From: an uncultured Gilliamella sp.
GTDB taxonomy: Bacteria; Pseudomonadota; Gammaproteobacteria; Enterobacterales; Orbaceae
Reading direction: 5' to 3'
Length of the DNA: 64,000 bases
NCBI GenBank assembly: GCA_946482005.1
Contig: CAMLPV010000010.1
Span: 40,853 to 104,852, forward strand
The notes under the pieces were generated by a model. It made no database searches. It had not been told where the DNA came from and saw only the letters and a list, made by a program, of their open reading frames with translations. The position numbers and the translations under genes were made by a program. Positions 25,172 through 35,337 of the stretch are shown here, in pieces (positions within the stretch are counted from its first letter, which is position 1; every line of letters begins with the position of its first letter).

Positions 25172-25531
25172 ATGAATGAAATTAACGACATGATAAAATT
25201 GTTATGTCGCCGAATAAAAATGGCTAGAATCGAAAAAAATTTATCGCAACAAGAACTTGCCGACAAATCTCAAATTGGTATAGCAACAATAAAACGTATT
25301 GAGCAAGGCGAATCAATCACATTACAAACATTAATTTCAGTTCTTAAAGGATTAGGCGAACTCGATCAGCTTAATAACTTACTTGCCTACAACGAAGTCA
25401 TTCACAAAACCTCAGCAGACCAACCAAAGCGGAAAAGAAAAAAACGAACAACAAACAAAGAAAAAGTTGACGTACTTGTTGAAAATGATTTTTTGCGCTC
25501 TAAAGTGAATACCATGCGCTGGAAATACTAA
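25172..25531 (+). CDS. Small XRE-family DNA-binding regulator
   Basis: A 119-aa protein with a Cro/CI-type helix-turn-helix at about residues 14-68 (RIKMARIEKNLSQQELADKS, then GIATIKRIEQGESITLQTLI). It is followed by a very basic linker (PKRKRKKRTTNKEK) and a short C-terminal tail. It is a transcription factor by fold; the target is unknown. A GTAAGGATT ribosome site is present. It is convergent with sdaA and separated from it by a hairpin, so direct control of sdaCA is possible but not shown. Confidence 0.85.
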   Translation: MNEINDMIKLLCRRIKMARIEKNLSQQELADKSQIGIATIKRIEQGESITLQTLISVLKGLGELDQLNNLLAYNEVIHKTSADQPKRKRKKRTTNKEKVDVLVENDFLRSKVNTMRWKY

Positions 25532-25580
25532 AAAAAATTCAAAAAATAAAACGCTAAAACTAAGGATATAACGTAATTTT

Positions 25581-25612
25581 TATCTTCGCCAATTATAAAA
25601 AAGGCGAAGATA
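25581..25612. terminator. Shared hairpin between the XRE gene and sdaA
   Basis: Arms TATCTTCGCC and GGCGAAGATA (10 bp, perfect) flank a 12-base A-rich loop. It lies between two convergent genes and may terminate both. The T tract is poor on either strand. Confidence 0.65.
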
Positions 25613-25624
25613 ATAAATGGGCTC

Positions 25625-26992
25625 TTAACTACAATGTACCGTAATTGCCAATCCACCTCGAGATGTTTCTCGATATTTAGCATTCATATCTTTACCCGTT
25701 TCATACATTGTTTTAATTACTTTATCTAAAGTTACTTTTGCTGCCGTTATTCGTCTCAACGCCATTCTTGTAGCATTGATAGCTTTCACCGCTGCAATAG
25801 CATTACGCTCAATACATGGCACTTGCACTTGCCCTGCAACCGGATCGCAAGTCAAACCTAAATTATGTTCCATCGCAATTTCGGCAGCCATACAAACTTG
25901 CTCGGGATTTCCGCCTAAAAGCTCAGCTAATCCTGCCGCAGCCATTGAGCAAGCTACACCTACCTCACCTTGGCAACCAACTTCCGCGCCCGAAATAGAA
26001 GCGTTCATTTGATAAAGTTGACCAATTGCACCACAAGTTAAAAAGAAGCGAATATAGATATCAGGCGTAACTGGGTTAATAAATTTATCATAATAACCCA
26101 ATACCGCTGGAATAATACCGCAAGCACCATTAGTTGGAGCCGTAACCACACGCCCCCCTGCTGCGTTTTCTTCACTCACAGCAAGTGCAAACATATTAAC
26201 CCAATCAATGATCACCATTGGATCACTAATGATCTGATCTTTGGTTGTAGATAGCTGTCGATAAAGAGAAAAAGCTCGGCGTGGCACTTTAAGTGGCCCA
26301 GGTAATAAACCTTCTGTATTCATACCTCGTTTGATACATTCTAAAATAGTTTGCCCTACGCGTGAAAAGTAATCTTCAATTTCTTCATACGAATGAAATT
26401 GCAGCTCATTTTTCATCATAATACTGGAAATTGATAATGAATTATCTTCACAATGTTTCAATAATTGTGCAGCAGAAGAAAAACGATAAGGTAGTTTTAC
26501 TGATTCGGTTTTTTGCTTTGCAAATTGTTCTTCTTCTACAATTTTACCGCCCCCTACTGAATAATAGGTTTTCTGAAACAAGAGCGTTTCACCACTATAG
26601 GCACTCAACGTCATACCATTTTCATGGAGAGGTAAAAATTTAGAATGAAACACCATACAACTAGCAAGAGGAAAATCGATTTCGTAGCGATTATCATAAA
26701 TCGGTAAGCGATGTGTCTGACTGATTTTTTCGATAAAAGATGGAATATTATCAATATTCACCATATCAGGTTTTTCGCCAGCAAGTCCCATAATGATAGC
26801 GATATCCGTTTGGTGACCTTTACCAGTTAGCGATAAAGAGCCATAGACATCAGCCACAATTTTGGTTACCGATGACATCATGTTATTACTAATCAGTTGA
26901 TCAACAAATGCCTTCCCGGCTCTCATAGGGCCAACCGTATGTGAACTTGAAGGACCAATACCAATTTTAAATATTTCAAATACCGAACTCAT
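25625..26992 (-). CDS. sdaA: L-serine ammonia-lyase (iron-sulfur L-serine dehydratase)
   Basis: Converts L-serine to pyruvate and ammonia with a [4Fe-4S] cluster. It opens with [20 protein letters not shown], the hallmark of single-chain bacterial serine dehydratases. Candidate cluster cysteines appear in [22 protein letters not shown] and GLTCDPVAG. From the ATG at 26992 it has 455 aa, the same as E. coli SdaA/SdaB. A longer start (27019) exists, but an AGGGAAAA ribosome site favours 26992. It lies downstream of the serine transporter in the same direction, the arrangement of sdaC-sdaB in E. coli, so uptake and breakdown are coupled. The paralogue letter is uncertain. Confidence 0.93.
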   Translation of the reverse strand: MSSVFEIFKIGIGPSSSHTVGPMRAGKAFVDQLISNNMMSSVTKIVADVYGSLSLTGKGHQTDIAIIMGLAGEKPDMVNIDNIPSFIEKISQTHRLPIYDNRYEIDFPLASCMVFHSKFLPLHENGMTLSAYSGETLLFQKTYYSVGGGKIVEEEQFAKQKTESVKLPYRFSSAAQLLKHCEDNSLSISSIMMKNELQFHSYEEIEDYFSRVGQTILECIKRGMNTEGLLPGPLKVPRRAFSLYRQLSTTKDQIISDPMVIIDWVNMFALAVSEENAAGGRVVTAPTNGACGIIPAVLGYYDKFINPVTPDIYIRFFLTCGAIGQLYQMNASISGAEVGCQGEVGVACSMAAAGLAELLGGNPEQVCMAAEIAMEHNLGLTCDPVAGQVQVPCIERNAIAAVKAINATRMALRRITAAKVTLDKVIKTMYETGKDMNAKYRETSRGGLAITVHCS

Positions 26993-27121
26993 ATTTTTCC
27001 CTTTTTGATACTTACGCAACTGTGTTGCGTAAGTTTAAATCTTCGTAAATTTACTATTGCAACGAAATGGACAAGGAGCAAATTTACAATTAAAACTATT
27101 TTGCCTATTAAAGAATACGAG

Positions 27122-27141
27122 CCATCGGCTAATGCCGATGG
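27122..27141. terminator. Hairpin in the sdaC-sdaA spacer
   Basis: Arms CCATCGGC and GCCGATGG (8 bp, perfect) close a TAAT loop. On the minus strand, the direction of transcription, it is not followed by a T run. It is more likely a partial terminator or mRNA-stabilising structure than a full stop. Confidence 0.5.
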
Positions 27142-27188
27142 TTTTGTTCATAAAAAATCAAATCAACTATGATAAATAATGGGATCTT

Positions 27189-28490
27189 TTAAACTAAATT
27201 ATAAATAGCGGCTGAAATCGCAATAAATCCCATAATCACAATAAACCCATTACTGAGTTTGCCACGATATTTTGCTAATGCGGGTAATTTATGAATTGCA
27301 TACATTGGCATTATAAACAATAGTACTGCAAGAATTGGGCCACCTAGTGATTCAATTAAACCTAAAATACTTGGATTGAGCGTTGCAATGCCCCATGCTG
27401 TTAAAAACATAAATGTTACAGCAAGTTTTTCAAGTTTCTTTTCAGATAGTGTTTTATTACGACTACGTAAAGCTTTATTCACGATACCATTAAATCCTTC
27501 TTTCGCACCTAAATAGTGCCCCAAAAACGATTTAGCCATAGCAATAAATGCAATTGGTGGACCAATATACTCAATAACTGGCGAATTAAAACGATTCGCT
27601 AAATAAGATAACGTTGAAAGATTTTGCGCTTTTGCTTCTAAAAGTTCTGCAGGCGATAAACAAAGTGCACAACTGAACACAAAAAACATCACCGTTGCAA
27701 CCATCATAATATTACTTGCTGCAATAATTTTAGTACATTTTGATTCGGCATAATTTTCACCGTATTCTTTACGTTTAGCAACAGCTAAAGAAGAAATGAT
27801 TGGCGAATGATTAAAAGCAAAAACCATAACAGGAATAACCAACCAAAGTGTCATTAAAATACCGTGTCCACTGTAACCATTGCTGCTAAAAGAAATATTA
27901 TTAAAAATTTCGCCATTCCATTCAGGAATTAAAAACAATGCCAAAATCATTAATACCGCGATGAAAGGAAACACCAGAATGGACATAACTTTTACAATAA
28001 GTTCTTCACCAAAATGGACAATCGACATTAAAAAAGCGACCAAAATAAATGATAACAAAGCTCTTGGTAGTGACGTCATACCCAGTTGGTGCACCATAAA
28101 ACTATCGACAGTATTAGTAATACCTACACTATATACTAATAAAATGGGGTAAATAGCAAAAAAATAAAGTACCGTTATCCAATTTCCTGCCGTGCGACCA
28201 AACGCTTCTTCAACTACGACAGTGATATCCCCGTCTCTACTTTTGCCTGACAATACAAAACGGCATAAAGCACGATGCGCAAAAAAGGTCATAGGAAAAG
28301 CGAGAATTAACATCACTAATAATGGAATCAAACCACCTACACCTGCATTAATTGGTAAAAATAATACCCCTGCACCAATTGCAGTACCATAAAGGCTCAA
28401 CATCCATAAAGTATCGCTTTTACGCCATTTAGATAACGCAGCATCCTCTTTAGAAGTTGTTATACCCTCGTTAATGGTTAATTGGCCCAT
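27189..28490 (-). CDS. sdaC: Serine transporter, SdaC/HAAAP family
   Basis: Inner-membrane proton-coupled amino-acid carrier with about eleven hydrophobic segments over 433 aa. It has the opening typical of the hydroxy/aromatic amino acid permease family (KWRKSDTLWMLSLYGTAIGA, then GVLFLPINAG). Further family features are the MTFFAHRALCRFVLS and FAFNHSPIISSLA stretches. It is the first gene of the sdaC-sdaA pair, read leftwards from the intergenic region at 28491-28912. Serine is the likely substrate because of the neighbour; threonine transport by a relative such as TdcC is the alternative. Confidence 0.88.
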   Translation of the reverse strand: MGQLTINEGITTSKEDAALSKWRKSDTLWMLSLYGTAIGAGVLFLPINAGVGGLIPLLVMLILAFPMTFFAHRALCRFVLSGKSRDGDITVVVEEAFGRTAGNWITVLYFFAIYPILLVYSVGITNTVDSFMVHQLGMTSLPRALLSFILVAFLMSIVHFGEELIVKVMSILVFPFIAVLMILALFLIPEWNGEIFNNISFSSNGYSGHGILMTLWLVIPVMVFAFNHSPIISSLAVAKRKEYGENYAESKCTKIIAASNIMMVATVMFFVFSCALCLSPAELLEAKAQNLSTLSYLANRFNSPVIEYIGPPIAFIAMAKSFLGHYLGAKEGFNGIVNKALRSRNKTLSEKKLEKLAVTFMFLTAWGIATLNPSILGLIESLGGPILAVLLFIMPMYAIHKLPALAKYRGKLSNGFIVIMGFIAISAAIYNLV

Positions 28491-28912
28491 ATTGAACTAC
28501 TCCTTTGTCTAAAATTTTGCGCGTATGATATCAATTTAATCTCCTTATCAACGTGATCTACGTCACACAAACACTAAAAAACTTAATATAATCAATATGA
28601 TATATTTTTGGAAAAATATCTATTTTGATACTTATTGTGTCCAAAAAAATTAAAGTATCAGTTTTAATACTAAATTTTTATAAAATTGCCTGCAATTTCA
28701 CAATACCCCCCAATTGATAATGCATGATACTTTTGAATTAGATTTGGCGTTTATCGCAAGTAACTTGCTTTGTTTGATACTGTTTTGATGGTCTTATTAT
28801 CTATTTCACATCAAAAATAACGATAAAATTACTTTAGTGTTGCGCTGGGTACTGCTAAACTAGCAAGCATTTTTAGTATATTTATAAGTAAATTATTTTT
28901 CGGGATAAATTC
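28491..28912. promoter_or_regulatory. Divergent control region of sdaC and proS with repeated TGATACTT motif
   Basis: Over 400 bases with no gene. The octamer TGATACTT, or its complement AAGTATCA, occurs at 28626-28633, 28653-28660 and 28725-28732, with TGATACTG at 28775-28782. The 28653 copy forms a dyad AGTAT-N8-ATACT. One more TGATACTT lies at 27006-27013, just upstream of the sdaA start. The spread around the sda genes suggests a regulator site. The regulator is unknown. The proS promoter should lie near the right end. Confidence 0.45.
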
Positions 28913-30634
28913 ATGCGAACCAGTAAATATCTTCTTTCTACGTTAAAAGAAACGCCAGCTGATGCTGAAGTAATTAGTCATCAATTAATGTTACGTGCCG
29001 GTATGATCCGAAAAGTTGCGGCCGGTTTATATACTTGGTTGCCAACTGGTTATCGTGTACTTAAAAAAGTTGAAAACATTGTCCGAGAAGAGATGAATAA
29101 AGCGGGAGCAATTGAGGTATTAATGCCTGTTGTTCAACCTGCTGATATTTGGCAAGAAAGTGGACGTTGGGAACAATATGGTCCAGAACTATTACGTATT
29201 AAAGACCGAGGTAATCGTGACTTTGTATTAGGACCAACGCATGAGGAAGTAATTACTGACTTACTACGCAATGAAGTGAGTTCATATAAACAATTGCCAT
29301 TGAATGTTTATCAAATTCAAACCAAATTTCGTGATGAAGTTCGCCCGCGATTTGGGGTAATGCGTTCACGTGAGTTTATTATGAAAGATGCTTATTCATT
29401 CCATACTTCACAAGCATCATTACAAGAAACTTATGATGACATGTACAAAGCTTATAGTGCCGTGTTTACTCGTGCTGGCTTAAACTTTAGAGCCGTACGC
29501 GCCGATACAGGATCTATTGGAGGTAATTGGTCACACGAATTCCAAGTTTTAGCTGATAGTGGTGAGGATGATATTGTCTTTTCAACTGAATCGGATTATG
29601 CAGCCAATATCGAAATGGCACAAGCATTAGCGCCAACTCAAAACCGTGCAGCACCGACTAAAACAATGGAAATTGTTGATACACCAAACGCCAAAACCAT
29701 TGATGAATTAGTTCAACAGTTCAATTTACCAATTGAAAAAACCGTTAAAACATTAATGGTAAAAGCAACTAAAGAAAGTGGTCATCAATTAGTTGCATTA
29801 TTGGTACGTGGTGATCATACTTTAAATGAAATCAAAGCTGAAAAAATTGACATTGTTGCTTCACCACTAGAATTTGCAACTGACGAAGAAATTCGCGCTA
29901 TTGTCAATGCTGGCCCTGGATCATTAGGTCCAATCAACCTTAATATGCCAATCATTATTGACCGAGATGTCGCAGTAATGAGTGATTTTAGTGCGGGTGC
30001 CAATATTGATCATAAACATTACTTTAATATCAATTGGGAACGAGACGTTGCCCTACCGCGCATTGAAGATATTCGTAATGTGGTTGAAGGTGACATTAGT
30101 CCAGACGGTAAAGGCACATTGCAAATTAAACGTGGCATTGAAGTTGGGCATATTTTCCAACTGGGAACTAAGTATTCAGAGGCGATGAAAGCAACCGTTC
30201 AAGGTGAGGATGGACAAAACCACGTTATGATTATGGGTTGTTATGGCATTGGCGTAAGTCGTATTGTAGCTGCAGCGATTGAACAATGTCACGATGAGCG
30301 TGGAATTGTATGGCCAGAAGCCATCGCCCCATTTAGTGTTGTCATTATTCCTATGAACATGCATAAATCTGAAAAAGTACAAGCGACGGCAGAAAAACTT
30401 TATGCGGATTTACAAGCAACAGGTATTGATGTGTTGTTTGACGATCGTAAAGAGCGACCAGGTGTGATGTTTGCAGATGCTGAGTTAATTGGGATCCCGC
30501 ATACTATTGTTATTGGTGAACGAAATCTGGATAATGGCGAAGTGGAATATAAACATCGTTGTGGTGGTGATAAAGAGATGGTGAAAATTGAAAACATCAT
30601 TGAATTTATCCAAAACCGTCGTCAATTGGCTTAA
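28913..30634 (+). CDS. proS: Prolyl-tRNA synthetase
   Basis: Charges tRNA(Pro) in the cytosol. The class II catalytic core shows motif 1 around [20 protein letters not shown] and [16 protein letters not shown], motif 2 at [20 protein letters not shown] and motif 3 at [17 protein letters not shown]. Between motifs 2 and 3 lies the editing (INS) domain at about residues 220-400, including [20 protein letters not shown]. The anticodon-binding domain forms the C terminus ([18 protein letters not shown]). The length of 573 aa matches the bacterial-type enzyme (572 in E. coli). The presence of ybaK downstream in this window adds trans-editing of Cys-tRNA(Pro). Confidence 0.97.
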   Translation: MRTSKYLLSTLKETPADAEVISHQLMLRAGMIRKVAAGLYTWLPTGYRVLKKVENIVREEMNKAGAIEVLMPVVQPADIWQESGRWEQYGPELLRIKDRGNRDFVLGPTHEEVITDLLRNEVSSYKQLPLNVYQIQTKFRDEVRPRFGVMRSREFIMKDAYSFHTSQASLQETYDDMYKAYSAVFTRAGLNFRAVRADTGSIGGNWSHEFQVLADSGEDDIVFSTESDYAANIEMAQALAPTQNRAAPTKTMEIVDTPNAKTIDELVQQFNLPIEKTVKTLMVKATKESGHQLVALLVRGDHTLNEIKAEKIDIVASPLEFATDEEIRAIVNAGPGSLGPINLNMPIIIDRDVAVMSDFSAGANIDHKHYFNINWERDVALPRIEDIRNVVEGDISPDGKGTLQIKRGIEVGHIFQLGTKYSEAMKATVQGEDGQNHVMIMGCYGIGVSRIVAAAIEQCHDERGIVWPEAIAPFSVVIIPMNMHKSEKVQATAEKLYADLQATGIDVLFDDRKERPGVMFADAELIGIPHTIVIGERNLDNGEVEYKHRCGGDKEMVKIENIIEFIQNRRQLA

Positions 30635-30657
30635 AAATTAATAAATTGTATCTATTT

Positions 30658-31242
30658 ATGCTATACACAACACAACAATTAAGATCTTGTTATGATTTTA
30701 TCAAAGTAAAATTAGCAAATTCATTAATGCTGTGTTGTGTCTGCTTGATGATAATAGGCTGTCAATCTAATATGAAACCGAGTGATAATTTACCCGATAA
30801 TTTTTATAAAATATCCGATGATCTTTCACGATCAGAACAGCCAACCAGAAAACAGATACAATATCTTGAAAAGTTAGGCTTTAAAACCATAATTAACTTA
30901 CGGTTACTGCATAGTGATCGCGATAAATTAGAAAATACGGATCTTTCTGAAGTTTGGATCAAAATACGAGCAGGAAATATTTCTGACGAAAAAATAATTG
31001 AGATACTAAAAGCCATTAATCAATCGCCCAAACCAATATTAATTCATTGTTGGCATGGTAGTGATCGCACGGGTGTTGCTGTAGCTATGTATCGTATAGT
31101 CTTCCAAAATTGGTCAAAATCTCAAGCTATTAATGAATTAATGAAACCTGAATTTGGTCATCACTATAATGTTTACCCTAATATTGTCAAATACATCGAA
31201 AATGTTGATATCGAAAAAATTCGAGCCGCAGTATTCCAATAA
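30658..31242 (+). CDS. Lipoprotein-type dual-specificity/tyrosine phosphatase
   Basis: A protein of about 194 aa with an N-terminal hydrophobic stretch ending in a lipobox-like LMIIGCQSN, so probably a membrane-anchored lipoprotein facing the periplasm. The catalytic C-x5-R loop is clear in LIHCWHGSDRTGVAVAMYR. The region FYKISDDLSRSEQPT followed by GFKTIINLR is typical of the bacterial DSP/tyrosine phosphatases whose substrate is mostly unknown. A TTG at 30646 would extend it by four residues. An internal ATG at about residue 20 is another possible start. It follows proS by a short gap. Confidence 0.8.
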   Translation: MLYTTQQLRSCYDFIKVKLANSLMLCCVCLMIIGCQSNMKPSDNLPDNFYKISDDLSRSEQPTRKQIQYLEKLGFKTIINLRLLHSDRDKLENTDLSEVWIKIRAGNISDEKIIEILKAINQSPKPILIHCWHGSDRTGVAVAMYRIVFQNWSKSQAINELMKPEFGHHYNVYPNIVKYIENVDIEKIRAAVFQ

Positions 31243-31367
31243 TTTATTATTTTTTATCATTAACCCCTGATATACCTAACAGTTGATGAGCAATTCAAAG
31301 TGAAATTGTCCTTTTTTTCGGCTAAAATAGTAATCAGTTAATATTCTTATCTCTATAGGTTGAAACA

Positions 31368-32822
31368 ATGTTAAAAAAAGTAGTCGCATTGGTACTATCT
31401 ACATCGTTATTATTACAAAATGCCCCATTAGTTTATGCCGATAACATCAACCTTCCTGATATAGGTACTGCTGCTGCTTCAACATTAAGTATAGGGCAAG
31501 AGATGGAGATGGGTGATTATTATATGCGGCTATTACGCGCTGATGCCCCTATCATTAATGATCCTGTTTTAAATCAATATATCAATGATTTAGGTAAAAG
31601 ATTAGTTTTAAAATCGGAATCAGTACAAACACCTTTTCACTTTTATATTATGAAAAGCAATGTACTTAATGCATTTGCTTTTTTTGGCGGTAATGTGGTT
31701 ATTCACTCTAGATTAATATTGGATACCAATAATGAAAGCCAACTAGCCTCTGTCATGGCTCACGAGATTGGTCATGTTACTCAACGCCATTTAGCTAGGG
31801 CAATGGAAAACCAAAATCGCAACAGCCCTTATGTCTGGGGTGCCACATTAGGTTCTTTATTATTAGCATTGGCCAATCCAGAAGCTGGGATGATGGTAAT
31901 GACAGGTGCTATGGCGGGTTCAACGCAAAGCATGATTAGTTTTACACAAAGTAATGAACAAGAAGCCGATCGTGTTGGTCTAAGAACACTTGCTAAAGCA
32001 GGATTTGATCCATATGCTTCATCGGAGTTTTTGCAAAAGTTAGCTGATGAAACTCGTTTTAGTAGTAAGCCGCCAGAAATTTTACTTACTCACCCATTAC
32101 CCAATAGCCGTTTATCCGATATTCGAAATCGTTCAATGCAATATTCTAAAAAAGATATTGCCCCATCACTCAATTATTATTTAGCTAAAGCAAGATTAGC
32201 TATTTTAATGAGTAATAATATCAATACAGGCAAATTGTTACTCGAAGATTACAAAAAACTCAATAATGAACAAAGCAAAATTGCCATCGTTTATGGTTAT
32301 GCACTAGCCGATTACCGAAGTGGCAATTATCAAAGAGCAAAACAACAACTGCAACCATTATTAGATAATGATCCTAATAACATTTGGTACATAGATTTAA
32401 TGACGGATATTGATTTAAGTACAAATAACAATAATGCTGCAATTAATCGATTGCAAACGGCAATAAAAAAATCACCAAATAGCTCCGCATTACAACTCAA
32501 TTTGGCTAATGCTTATGTGAAAAATAAAAATTATCAACAAGCCATAAGTCTACTTCATCGATATACTTTTGATCACAATGATGATACTAATGGTTGGGAG
32601 TTACTGATTTTAGCTTATGGGGGATCGCATTCAAGAGCGAAAGAGATGAGTGCTCAAGCAGAATTGATTGCACTCGAAGGTCAATTTCCACGAGCAATCC
32701 AAATATTACAAAATGCTAAAAACCAAACGAAAGGTGATCAAATCATGATTTCGAGGATTGAGGCCAGAATTAAACAGTTACAACAGCTACAACAACGTTA
32801 CGCAAAATACAGTAAAAGATAA
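31368..32822 (+). CDS. bepA: Periplasmic metalloprotease/chaperone BepA
   Basis: Helps outer-membrane protein assembly (notably LptD) and degrades stalled forms. It has a signal peptide ending VYA near residue 24 and an M48 peptidase domain with zinc motif MAHEIGHVTQRH and the third ligand Glu in EQEADRVGLRTLAKAGFDP. A TPR array fills roughly residues 260-480 (YQRAKQQLQPLLDNDP; NYQQAISLLHRY). Length is 484 aa against 487 in E. coli (YfgC). A promoter is likely in the 125-bp gap after the phosphatase gene. Confidence 0.94.
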   Translation: MLKKVVALVLSTSLLLQNAPLVYADNINLPDIGTAAASTLSIGQEMEMGDYYMRLLRADAPIINDPVLNQYINDLGKRLVLKSESVQTPFHFYIMKSNVLNAFAFFGGNVVIHSRLILDTNNESQLASVMAHEIGHVTQRHLARAMENQNRNSPYVWGATLGSLLLALANPEAGMMVMTGAMAGSTQSMISFTQSNEQEADRVGLRTLAKAGFDPYASSEFLQKLADETRFSSKPPEILLTHPLPNSRLSDIRNRSMQYSKKDIAPSLNYYLAKARLAILMSNNINTGKLLLEDYKKLNNEQSKIAIVYGYALADYRSGNYQRAKQQLQPLLDNDPNNIWYIDLMTDIDLSTNNNNAAINRLQTAIKKSPNSSALQLNLANAYVKNKNYQQAISLLHRYTFDHNDDTNGWELLILAYGGSHSRAKEMSAQAELIALEGQFPRAIQILQNAKNQTKGDQIMISRIEARIKQLQQLQQRYAKYSKR

Positions 32823-32835
32823 ACGCTAGATAGGC

Positions 32836-32891
32836 TTATTATCTCTCATTTTATGTTATTAATATTAAATACATTATTTGAGAGATAATAA
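32836..32891. terminator. Bidirectional hairpin between bepA and the phosphatase gene
   Basis: Arms TTATTATCTCTCA and TGAGAGATAATAA (13 bp, perfect) flank a 30-base A/T-rich loop, followed by AAAAAATTT. It lies between convergent genes. Confidence 0.65.
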
Positions 32892-32908
32892 AAAATTTAC
32901 ATCACCGA

Positions 32909-33571
32909 TTATTTATCCGTTAAATGATCGACATTGTTATAGTATTTAACCGTAAATTTTCCTTCTGATTTATCATCCGCTTGCTGATAATTAACAACAC
33001 TTATGCTGGTATTTAACATGCGCGGAAAGTATTGATCATCACGGTGTAAACGCCAATCACCTCCATTTAATACGCAAAGTAATAATCGCAATACCGTTCC
33101 ATGCGAAACGACTAAAATATTACCCGTATTTTGTGGTGCATTTTGAATTATCGTATTGAGTCCTTGTTTCATACGCGTTAGAACATCAAGATAATTTTCA
33201 CCTTTATTGACAGAAGCATCAAAATTAGCAGGATCGGTTAAATAAGTTGTAAACTCTGGCACTTCCTTTTTAAGAGTCGGTACATGTTTACCCTCCCAAT
33301 CACCAAAATCCATTTCTTGCAAATCAGACAGTTCAAATGTTGGAATATCTTTAATATTTTCGTTAACGATATAATTACGTGTTTCTATAGCACGTTGTTG
33401 AGTACTGGAATATGCTTGCAAAAAAGGGACATCTTTTAAAGATTGCCCTGTTATTTTAGCCCCTAAAACGCCTTGTTCTGTAAGAGGAGAGTTTTGCGAT
33501 CCTTGCATTTGATCTTTAATATTCCACTCTGTTTGCCCATGTCTAATTAAGTATAAATTGAGATCTTTCAT
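32909..33571 (-). CDS. Histidine phosphatase family protein (GpmB/CobC-like)
   Basis: A 220-aa cytosolic phosphatase of the histidine phosphatase superfamily. The phosphorylated His lies in NLYLIRHGQTEWN near the N terminus. The second catalytic part is in ILVVSHGTVLRLLLCVLNGG, and Glu is in LQEMDFGDWEGKHVPTL. The RHGxTxWN motif alone does not distinguish phosphoglycerate-mutase-like from general phosphatases, so no symbol is given. It begins 17 bp after the rluC stop and is probably co-transcribed. Starts at 33577 and 33571 differ by two codons. Confidence 0.85.
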   Translation of the reverse strand: MKDLNLYLIRHGQTEWNIKDQMQGSQNSPLTEQGVLGAKITGQSLKDVPFLQAYSSTQQRAIETRNYIVNENIKDIPTFELSDLQEMDFGDWEGKHVPTLKKEVPEFTTYLTDPANFDASVNKGENYLDVLTRMKQGLNTIIQNAPQNTGNILVVSHGTVLRLLLCVLNGGDWRLHRDDQYFPRMLNTSISVVNYQQADDKSEGKFTVKYYNNVDHLTDK

Positions 33572-33588
33572 TCGCACTTATTACCTTT

Positions 33589-34578
33589 TTATTTTAATGA
33601 TTCTGTTTGTTGATATTTATCATTTCTAAGCTGATTTAAACATGCTTGCAACTTATCATCCATCGGTGCATGTAACTGCATTTCTTGTAAAGTTTTCGGA
33701 TGAATAAATTTCACATTAGCCGCGTGTAAAAATAATCGGTTAAGTTTGGTATTTGCCAGTTGCATATCAAATTGGTTATCACCATAACGATCATCAAAAG
33801 CAATTGGATGGTTAGCATATTGAGTATGAACTCGAATTTGATGAGTACGTCCTGTAACTGGACTGGCTTTAATTAAAGTTGCAAAATCAAATCGCTCTTC
33901 AACTTTAAATCGCGTTTCAGAAGGCTTTCCTTCTTTATCAACTTTGACAACACGTTCACCACTTTTTAATACGTTTTTAAGTAATGGCGCCTGCACCACT
34001 TTACATTCTGACGGCCAATTTCCTTTTACTAATGCCAAATAATTTTTTTGCATCTGTTTAAGTCTAAGCTGCTCATGTAACGCTTTTAATGCGGAACGTT
34101 TTTTAGCTATTAATAGTACACCCGATGTTTCACGATCAATTCGATGAACTAATTCTAAAAACTTTGCTTCGGGTCTTAATGCGCGTAACCCCTCAATGAC
34201 ACCAAAACTTAAACCACTACCGCCATGAACGGCAATACCAGAAGGCTTATTAATGGCTAAAATCACATCATCTTCATAGATGATTGCTTTTTCCAGATCA
34301 GCAACTTTATTAAGCTTAGTTGAAATTTCGGGTGTTGTTTTTTCAGCAACGCGTATAGGAGGAATACGAATCTCATCGCCATTATTTAATTTATATTCAG
34401 GTTTAACGCGTTTTTTGTTAACTCTCACCTCACCCTTTCTTAGTATGCGATAAATCATACTTTTAGGCACACCTTTTAAGTGTGTAATTAAAAAGTTATC
34501 AATTCGTTGTGTCGCATTTTCTTCTGAAATTGTGACAAATGAGACTTGCAATTTTGTTTGTGGAACGTTTGAATCCAT
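33589..34578 (-). CDS. rluC: 23S rRNA pseudouridine synthase RluC
   Basis: Makes pseudouridine at three sites of 23S rRNA (955, 2504 and 2580 in E. coli numbering). It has an N-terminal S4 RNA-binding domain (ATQRIDNFLITHLKGVPKSM; GEVRVNKKRVKPEYKLNNGD) and a catalytic RluA-type domain with HRIDRETSGVLLIAKK, which holds the catalytic Asp. FKVEERFDFATLIKASPVTG and RTHQIRVHTQYANHPI follow. Length is 329 aa against 319 in E. coli. The S4 domain separates it from RluA at 35338. In E. coli rluC is divergent from rne; here it is divergent from dsbB. Confidence 0.94.
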   Translation of the reverse strand: MDSNVPQTKLQVSFVTISEENATQRIDNFLITHLKGVPKSMIYRILRKGEVRVNKKRVKPEYKLNNGDEIRIPPIRVAEKTTPEISTKLNKVADLEKAIIYEDDVILAINKPSGIAVHGGSGLSFGVIEGLRALRPEAKFLELVHRIDRETSGVLLIAKKRSALKALHEQLRLKQMQKNYLALVKGNWPSECKVVQAPLLKNVLKSGERVVKVDKEGKPSETRFKVEERFDFATLIKASPVTGRTHQIRVHTQYANHPIAFDDRYGDNQFDMQLANTKLNRLFLHAANVKFIHPKTLQEMQLHAPMDDKLQACLNQLRNDKYQQTESLK

Positions 34579-34726
34579 AAGAAGTGATTAATCCGCCATC
34601 AATATATAAAAGTCGTTTACATTATCCGAAAATAAACTACACTAGCATCACTTAAAAATTAGATAGATTACTTTCGATATAATTAAAGATAAGTAATTAT
34701 AACGGAATATGGAGGAATAAAATAGT

Positions 34727-35245
34727 ATGTTGTCACTACTCAATCATTACTCAAATGGCAGAGCTGCTTGGTTTTTATTATTCCTTTCTACCTTTATTTT
34801 TGAATTAACAGCGCTCTTTTTTCAACATGTGTTAGATCTAGCCCCTTGTACATTATGCATTTATCAACGCTGTGCTATTTTTGGAATTATGATCGCAAGT
34901 ATTATCGGACTAATTAAGCCTAATAATTATATTTTTCGATTAGGCGGAATTTTGGTTTGGTTATTTAGTGCCTATAAAGGATTTACTCTAGCGACATTTC
35001 ACGCTCATTTACAATTTGAACCTAATTTCAGTGATACCTGTGCAATTAACGTTCAGTTTCCATCTTGGTTACCTTTAAATCAATGGTTACCAAGTATGTT
35101 TAATGCCTATGGTTCATGTGCCGATAAAATTTGGACTTTTTTAACCATCGAAATGTCTCAATGGATGATTATTATTTTTGCTTGTTATCTTTTTGTCGGT
35201 CTAACCATATTAATTTCTCAATTCTTTCCAGCAAAGAAAATATAA
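34727..35245 (+). CDS. dsbB: Disulfide bond formation protein DsbB
   Basis: Inner-membrane oxidase that reoxidises DsbA and passes electrons to quinone. Four membrane segments are visible in 172 aa. The first redox pair is in APCTLCIYQRCAIF and the second periplasmic loop has the other pair (SDTCAINV and GSCADKI), matching the two disulfides of DsbB. Length is close to E. coli (176 aa). An AATATGGAGG ribosome site precedes the ATG. It complements dsbC at 19529. Confidence 0.95.
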   Translation: MLSLLNHYSNGRAAWFLLFLSTFIFELTALFFQHVLDLAPCTLCIYQRCAIFGIMIASIIGLIKPNNYIFRLGGILVWLFSAYKGFTLATFHAHLQFEPNFSDTCAINVQFPSWLPLNQWLPSMFNAYGSCADKIWTFLTIEMSQWMIIIFACYLFVGLTILISQFFPAKKI

Positions 35246-35254
35246 TTTGAAACC

Positions 35255-35287
35255 AGCGCCGCTTTTATAAAACTGGCGCTTTTTGTT
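35255..35287 (+). terminator. Intrinsic terminator after dsbB
   Basis: Arms AGCGCC and GGCGCT around a 14-base loop, followed directly by TTTTTGTTG. It starts 9 bases after the dsbB stop. Confidence 0.75.
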
Positions 35288-35337
35288 GAGTTTGCTAGAA
35301 TATATGACAATTTTATTTTAAGAATTGTCATATACAA

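Noticed and set aside
25776..28392. Plus-strand open frames opposite sdaA and sdaC
   Set aside because: Antisense shadows of well-recognised genes with no family features.
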